Shown here: piece by piece, positions 6,996-10,938 of the stretch
Numbering within the stretch: position 1 is the stretch's first letter
Layout: every line of letters starts with the position of its first letter
Assembly: GCA_024811115.1 (NCBI GenBank)
Contig: JAKOGH010000526.1
Location: 1-10,938 of the forward strand
Length of the DNA: 10,938 nucleotides
Reading direction: 5' to 3'
DNA from: Terana coerulea
Taxonomy: Eukaryota; Basidiomycota; Agaricomycetes; Polyporales; Phanerochaetaceae
Notes under the pieces: model-generated
The model's database searches: none
What the model was told of the DNA's origin: nothing
Seen by the model: the letters and a program-made list of their open reading frames with translations, nothing else
Made by a program: the position numbers and the translations under genes

Positions 6996-8881
6996 CTATG
7001 ATATAATATCGTGTATCCGTCTCGCTTGCTGCTCTGTCGCTGACCCCCAAAGGACTCGTCGGCCATGGTCGGCGAACGCGATCTCGTCTGTCTTCCATCC
7101 CTTCCGTACAAGTTGAGCCTTGAACTCGCCAAAGTTTAGGCTGACCCATCGTTTTGACAGCTCTAGCGCAGCATCGAGGTGCACCGGGTCATCCATGATA
7201 GCCAGTTTGTCCGCGTGGGCAGCGGACTCGAGGTCAATAATCCCACAGAGGTGCTTGTGAAGGTACGCGGCGTGCAGGACAGACCGAAGAATATCGTCTG
7301 GTGTTGCAGAGGGATTGTAAAACACCGCTATTCGGCACTGATTCTGAGCGGGTGAGAGGTAAGGGAAGAGTAAGTAGGGTAGATCCTACGATAAAGCAAT
7401 GTTATAAGTATGTTGTATGGTGGAGAGCTCGACTTGACTCACGTCGAAAGAAGTAACACAAGAATCCCATTTCGTGCGCACGCCAGGATAATTCGTGTCA
7501 ACAAAGTCCTCCAACTTCGGAGCCAATCGCAAGTATCTATCTCCTTGATTCTTGAAGAATTCACCAAACACGCCCGTCCTCTTCATAATTTCCACCTGTC
7601 TGAGCGTAGGCACAGTGGCGCGTTCCTCAGTCTCCACCTTCGCCATAAAATCGCGCGCCAGGAAGCTGATTCGGGGTTCAGTCAGCAGCTCGAACGTTGC
7701 CACCCGAAGCATCCATGCCGTCGCCGCCAAATGCGCCGGGACCGCGAGGGTGAAGATGGTGTATAGGTACGGAGCAGAGTGTGAGACGGTCAGCAGACCG
7801 ATGCCGGCAGCGTAGCCCAGAAGCTGTGCGACGGAGCCTTGAGATTCGGACTTTGCAGCGACATCGCCAACGTTGCCTCTGAGCGAGAAGAACCGGACGA
7901 ATTTGATATGAGTTGTAAACCAAATCGCTCCGCCGACCATCTTGAAAATGTTGCCGCCAGCTAAATATATGTGAGATATTGAGGGAGCATCTGATGCAGG
8001 AACACCTTCGTACCTGCGCAAAGCAAGAAATTGGCCGTTGTAGCAGGCAAAACCAAGGCTATAAGTTGTAAGCCCGATCCAAATAACCCACATGCGGCAC
8101 CAATCAGGTTAAACGTCTTTGGGTGGCTTATTGAAGTAACTCATTAGTGCGACGAACACACCACAGCTTCGACCGGGACTCACCTGTCAAAGAAAGGTGC
8201 AAATCTCCGTATGAAGAACAACTTCGCAATCTCGCCAGCACCGTCCTTGATGACCCATTGTGCAGCCACCGCGCCAAAGATGCTGCCCTCCGCGCTCACA
8301 CCTACAGATACGAGGAGAGCCTGATTGCAGAGCACAGAGATGATGGTCGAAAGAGTGTCTTCTACGAACTGCAGCCCGTGGTATGGAAGATACCTTCATA
8401 ACCACTACCTATTCAGCATAAAACCAAATAGATGTGCGCGTGAAACTTACGATTTATGTACACTCTGTGGGTAGTTCGTCGGCAAGAACATCTGCTTCAA
8501 GTAGGAGGTCAACCGTCCAAGAACAGCAGACCGCTCAGCACCGCTCTCCTTCTTCACAATCTTCTTGCCTGACTCGTCCTCCTCGTCCGGCTGGTCTATC
8601 CCCTTCCATTCCTTCTCGATGGTGCCCGCATTCGACCAGGACAGGTGTCGGGCGCGGCCGTGCGCGTGTTCGACTGCGAATAGGCCAGACTGCGCCTTTG
8701 TGTGCTCGAGAGGCTCTGATGCTGGCTTGACACGTGCATCCGCTTGAGAAGACAGCAGTCGGTGGTCGCCAGAGATGAACGTAAGATGTAGTGGTCGTGG
8801 GAGTCGTGAAGGAGTTCTGAACGTGTGTGATGCGCTAGCACAACCTAGAGGAAGCCGGCGTGGCCCAATAAAGACTCGCAT
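6996..8881 (-). CDS. RUS-family (DUF647, ROOT UV-B SENSITIVE-like) membrane protein, probably mitochondrial
   Basis: Five exons join to 1662 bases (553 residues): 8881-8451, 8393-8184, 8126-8014, 7960-7443 and 7385-6996; introns are 57, 57, 53 and 57 bases. The start is the first in-frame ATG (8881-8879). Residues 1-40 are rich in Arg, Ser and Leu and nearly free of acidic residues, which suggests a mitochondrial presequence. Residues 90-130 are charged and probably disordered. The DUF647 core begins at LPTNYPQSVHKSYLPYHG (about 133-152) and includes WVIKDGAGEIAKLF, FDSHPKTFNLIG and GNVGDVAAKSESQGSVAQLLG. Hydrophobic stretches lie at about 220-250 and 300-345. The C-terminal part (about 425-553) has the family's conserved tail with F..L...GW. 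Plant RUS1/RUS2 are plastid proteins linked to UV-B and early development, and animals have RUSF1; the biochemical role is not established and nothing here adds one. Splice donors are GTAAGT, GTGAGT, GTACGA and GTGAGT. Introns 1 and 2 end in AAG rather than the usual YAG, but the joins restore conserved sequence. The phosphoglycerate mutase lies 351 bases upstream on the same strand. Confidence 0.92.
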
Positions 8882-9232
8882 CACAGAATAGTAAATGAAT
8901 AAAGTCGAGTGGGATGGAAGGTAATTAGGCCGGATACATCTCTTTGGGGGCCGTCGTCGTCTACTAAGAGTGCGAGACTTAGAGATGGAAGTAAAGCAAT
9001 GTGAGTGGCCCGCTGTTGACGAAATTTCCAAACTCCCGACTGACGCGCCTGGGCTCTGCGGCGAAGACGTAGACGCTCATCGGTAGGTGGGCTAAGTTGA
9101 GATAGGTAAAAACAGAGAAGACAAGTCATGAGGGGACCACGAGAGTCAAAGCTTTAGTATATAATACTATATATACATCGTGTCTATCAGTTAGATTATA
9201 CATTTGTTCTCTTGATTTCTCTACGTCTATGT
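8882..9232 (-). promoter_or_regulatory. Intergenic spacer: 3' flank of the mutase gene and presumed promoter/5' leader of the RUS gene
   Basis: These 351 bases separate the stop of the mutase from the start codon of the RUS gene, both on the minus strand, so they must hold the mutase 3' end and the RUS promoter. An A/T-rich stretch with the palindrome AGTATATAATACT (9156-9168) lies about 65-80 bases past the mutase stop, where poly(A) signals are expected, but I see no AATAAA. I see no clear TATA or CCAAT box for the RUS gene; the 30 bases before its ATG are T/A/C-rich. The assignment rests on position only. Confidence 0.45.
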
Positions 9233-10938
9233 CTAGTACTCGTTCTTCGCCAAGAGGAGCGTCCGGACATTTCTGCAACAAATAGTTAGCGACACCGCAC
9301 AGCCCACAATAGCAAACTACTCACCCTCGGGTTGAGGAAGACCTAGAATAGCTAGGACTGTTGGCGCGACGTCGGCAAGCGCGCCCTCTTCTTCCTCGCC
9401 ATCCTTCTTGTCCTCGAGGAAAGCCAGCTTCTTCGGGTCACCAGTCATAATGAACGGCACGGGATTCGTCGTGTGCGCGGTGTGGGGGTTGCCAGTCTCG
9501 GGGTTGATCATCTGCTCTGCGTTGCCATGGTCGGCGGTGATGAGCAGAACGTATCCGGCCTCTTGACATGCCTTGTAAACGGTGCCGACGGCCTTGTCGG
9601 TGTGCCCAATAGCCTCGACGGCGGCATCGTAGACACCAGTGTGTCCGACCATGTCAGGAGGCGCGAAGTTGCACATGACGAACTCCTTGTCGCCTTTCTT
9701 GACGACCTCGGCGACTTTGTCCGCCACGCTCTGGACACTCATCTTCGGCTCCTTATCGTACGTGGCGACCTTGGGCGAGGGAATCAGGTGGCGCTCTTCC
9801 TCATCGAACTGCTTCTCCACGCCGCCGTTGAAGAAGAAGGTGACGTGCGCGTACTTCTCGGTCTCGGCGATGTGCGCCTGCTTGACACCCTGCTTGGCGA
9901 GCCACTCGGCGAGGACGTTCGTCATGGCCTGTGGCGGGGAAAGCGACAGGGAACTTAAATTCCTGGTTGTAGCGGGACATCGTAGTGATGTGCAGGTCTT
10001 TGGGGATCTCTATATCGATGGGCTTGTCGACCTGGCCGAGCACGGTGGCGATTTCTCGCATACGATCCGACCGGTAGTTGAAGAAGAAGAGGGTGTCGCC
10101 GTCTGTTCATACATGAGCATTGGTAAGACACATATAGGCAGAGGAACGCACCCTTGATTCTACCCTCATCGCCGTTGACGATGATAGGTTTCAAGAACTC
10201 ATCGGTCTCGTCCTTCTTGTACCTCTCCTCGATAGCCTTGACGACGTCCTCGCCCTTCTCACCCTCGCCTTTGATGAGTCCATCAACGGCAATCTTGACA
10301 CGCTCCCAACGCTTGTCACGGTCCATAGCGTAGTATCGCCCCACGACAGTGGCGATCTGGCCGTACTTCTCTTTCTCGATGAATTCGAGAAGGTCCATGG
10401 CGTATCCGGAAGCCGAGCGGGGAGCAGTATCGCGACCGTCGCCGAAGAAGTGGACGTAGACGTGGGGGACTTCTTGTTCCTTGGCAGTCTCGAGAAGAGC
10501 CTTGAGATGGTTTATGTGCGAGTGTACGCCACCGTCCGACACCTAGGTTTTAAATGTGAGTGTTGGGTCGTCGTGGTGATATACGTCCACTAACGAGACC
10601 GAGGAAGTGAAGGCGGCCATTGCCCTCCTTGGCACGCTTGGTGCTCGCAAGGATAGTCTCGTTCTTATGAAATTGCTTCTTCTTGATCGAGACGTCAATC
10701 TTGACGATGTCTTGCCAGACAATACGCCCAGCACCAATGTTCAAGTGGCTGACCGCCAGTGAGTCTAACTCCGCAAGGGTCATGGTAGTGCGGCATACCC
10801 GACTTCAGAGTTCCCCATGAGCCCCTCGCTGAGACCAACAGCGACGCCGTGTGCATGGAGGGTTCGGTGACTGTGGTCCTTTGCGATAGAATCCATGTTC
10901 GTGGTGTCTGCAGCGTCGATGGCATCGCCCTTCATGCC
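9233..10938 (-). CDS. gpmI: 2,3-bisphosphoglycerate-independent phosphoglycerate mutase (partial, 5' end outside window, two apparent frameshifts)
   Basis: This enzyme interconverts 3- and 2-phosphoglycerate in glycolysis and gluconeogenesis, in the cytosol, using two metal ions (Mn in the known family) and a phosphoserine. Exons on the minus strand are 10938-10799, 10748-10595, 10542-10152, 10102-9325 and 9272-9233; introns are 49-52 bases and the phases agree. Motifs seen in order: GNSEVGH with the catalytic Ser codon at 10809-10807, SDGGVHSH just after 10542, FGDGRDT, RYYAMDRDKRW, FNYRSDRMR after 10102, EKYAHVTFFFNGG, APPDMVGH (Asp 9655-9653, His 9643-9641), TADHGNAE (Asp-His 9532-9527) and the final HTAHTTNPVPF. 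Roughly 20-30 N-terminal codons lie beyond 10938. The frame breaks twice: one extra base in the CCCC run at 9939-9936, and one missing base near 9257-9256. With both corrected, the protein runs through VAFPPQAM and ends MSGRSLLAKNEY at a TAG (9235-9233). As written, translation leaves frame after VAFP and loses the second half of the metal-binding domain. Identity is certain from the motifs; the frame defects are most likely sequence errors. Confidence 0.95.

Noticed and set aside
7386..8093. Unspliced 235-codon minus-strand frame starting MWVIWIG
   Set aside because: Its first part is the wrong frame of exon 3 plus an intron; splicing at 8013/7961 restores the DUF647 sequence.
9929..9947. 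19-base GT...AG intron in the mutase gene
   Set aside because: It would restore frame, but it is far shorter than the 49-57 base introns seen here and would remove the conserved VAFPP residues.
9473..10157. Plus-strand frames of 161 and 172 codons
   Set aside because: They are shadows of the phosphoglycerate mutase exons, whose catalytic motifs fix the minus strand as coding.

Overview
The window looks like nuclear DNA of a filamentous fungus, most probably a basidiomycete of the Agaricomycetes type. The evidence is the small introns (49-57 bases, GT...AG) that cut two housekeeping genes into short exons, the fungal-type independent phosphoglycerate mutase, and the many small non-autonomous transposons. 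The species cannot be read from the sequence.

Layout. The right third (about 6996-10938) is ordinary gene space with two genes on the minus strand. At the far right is most of a cofactor-independent phosphoglycerate mutase (5 exons in the window, 5' end cut off by the window edge). Next, 351 bases further along, is a complete five-exon gene for a 553-residue RUS-family (DUF647) membrane protein with a mitochondrial-like N-terminus. I rebuilt both exon structures by hand; the phases close at every junction. The mutase carries two apparent single-base errors, one extra and one missing base, each in a short G/C run. They break a reading frame that otherwise keeps every catalytic motif.

The left two thirds (about 1-6990) hold no intact gene that I can support and are dominated by mobile-element remains. 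The clearest is an 843-bp element (2892-3734) with 204-bp terminal inverted repeats that differ at one position, flanked by a perfect 9-bp target duplication; this pattern fits a non-autonomous Mutator-like element. Two further elements have 24-27 bp inverted termini flanked by TA (1976-2615 and 6012-6728), as in Tc1/mariner-type MITEs. A block at about 4389-5040 is full of CTGGTCAGG-type motifs and encloses tRNA-like Pol III boxes. Between and beside these lie broken gene pieces on the minus strand: a conserved-looking fragment at 3801-4369 with one in-frame stop, and a short MYND-finger-like fragment near 5053-5180. A diverged inverted duplication spans 5383-5857, and degenerate GGTGATTTTGCCC motifs recur in the first 2.8 kb.

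The genes do not form a functional system together. Phosphoglycerate mutase is glycolytic and the RUS protein is a poorly understood organelle membrane protein; they are simply co-oriented neighbours beside a transposon-rich tract. I found no convincing new multi-gene system. The best leads are the young long-TIR element with nested palindromes and the frame problem in the mutase.
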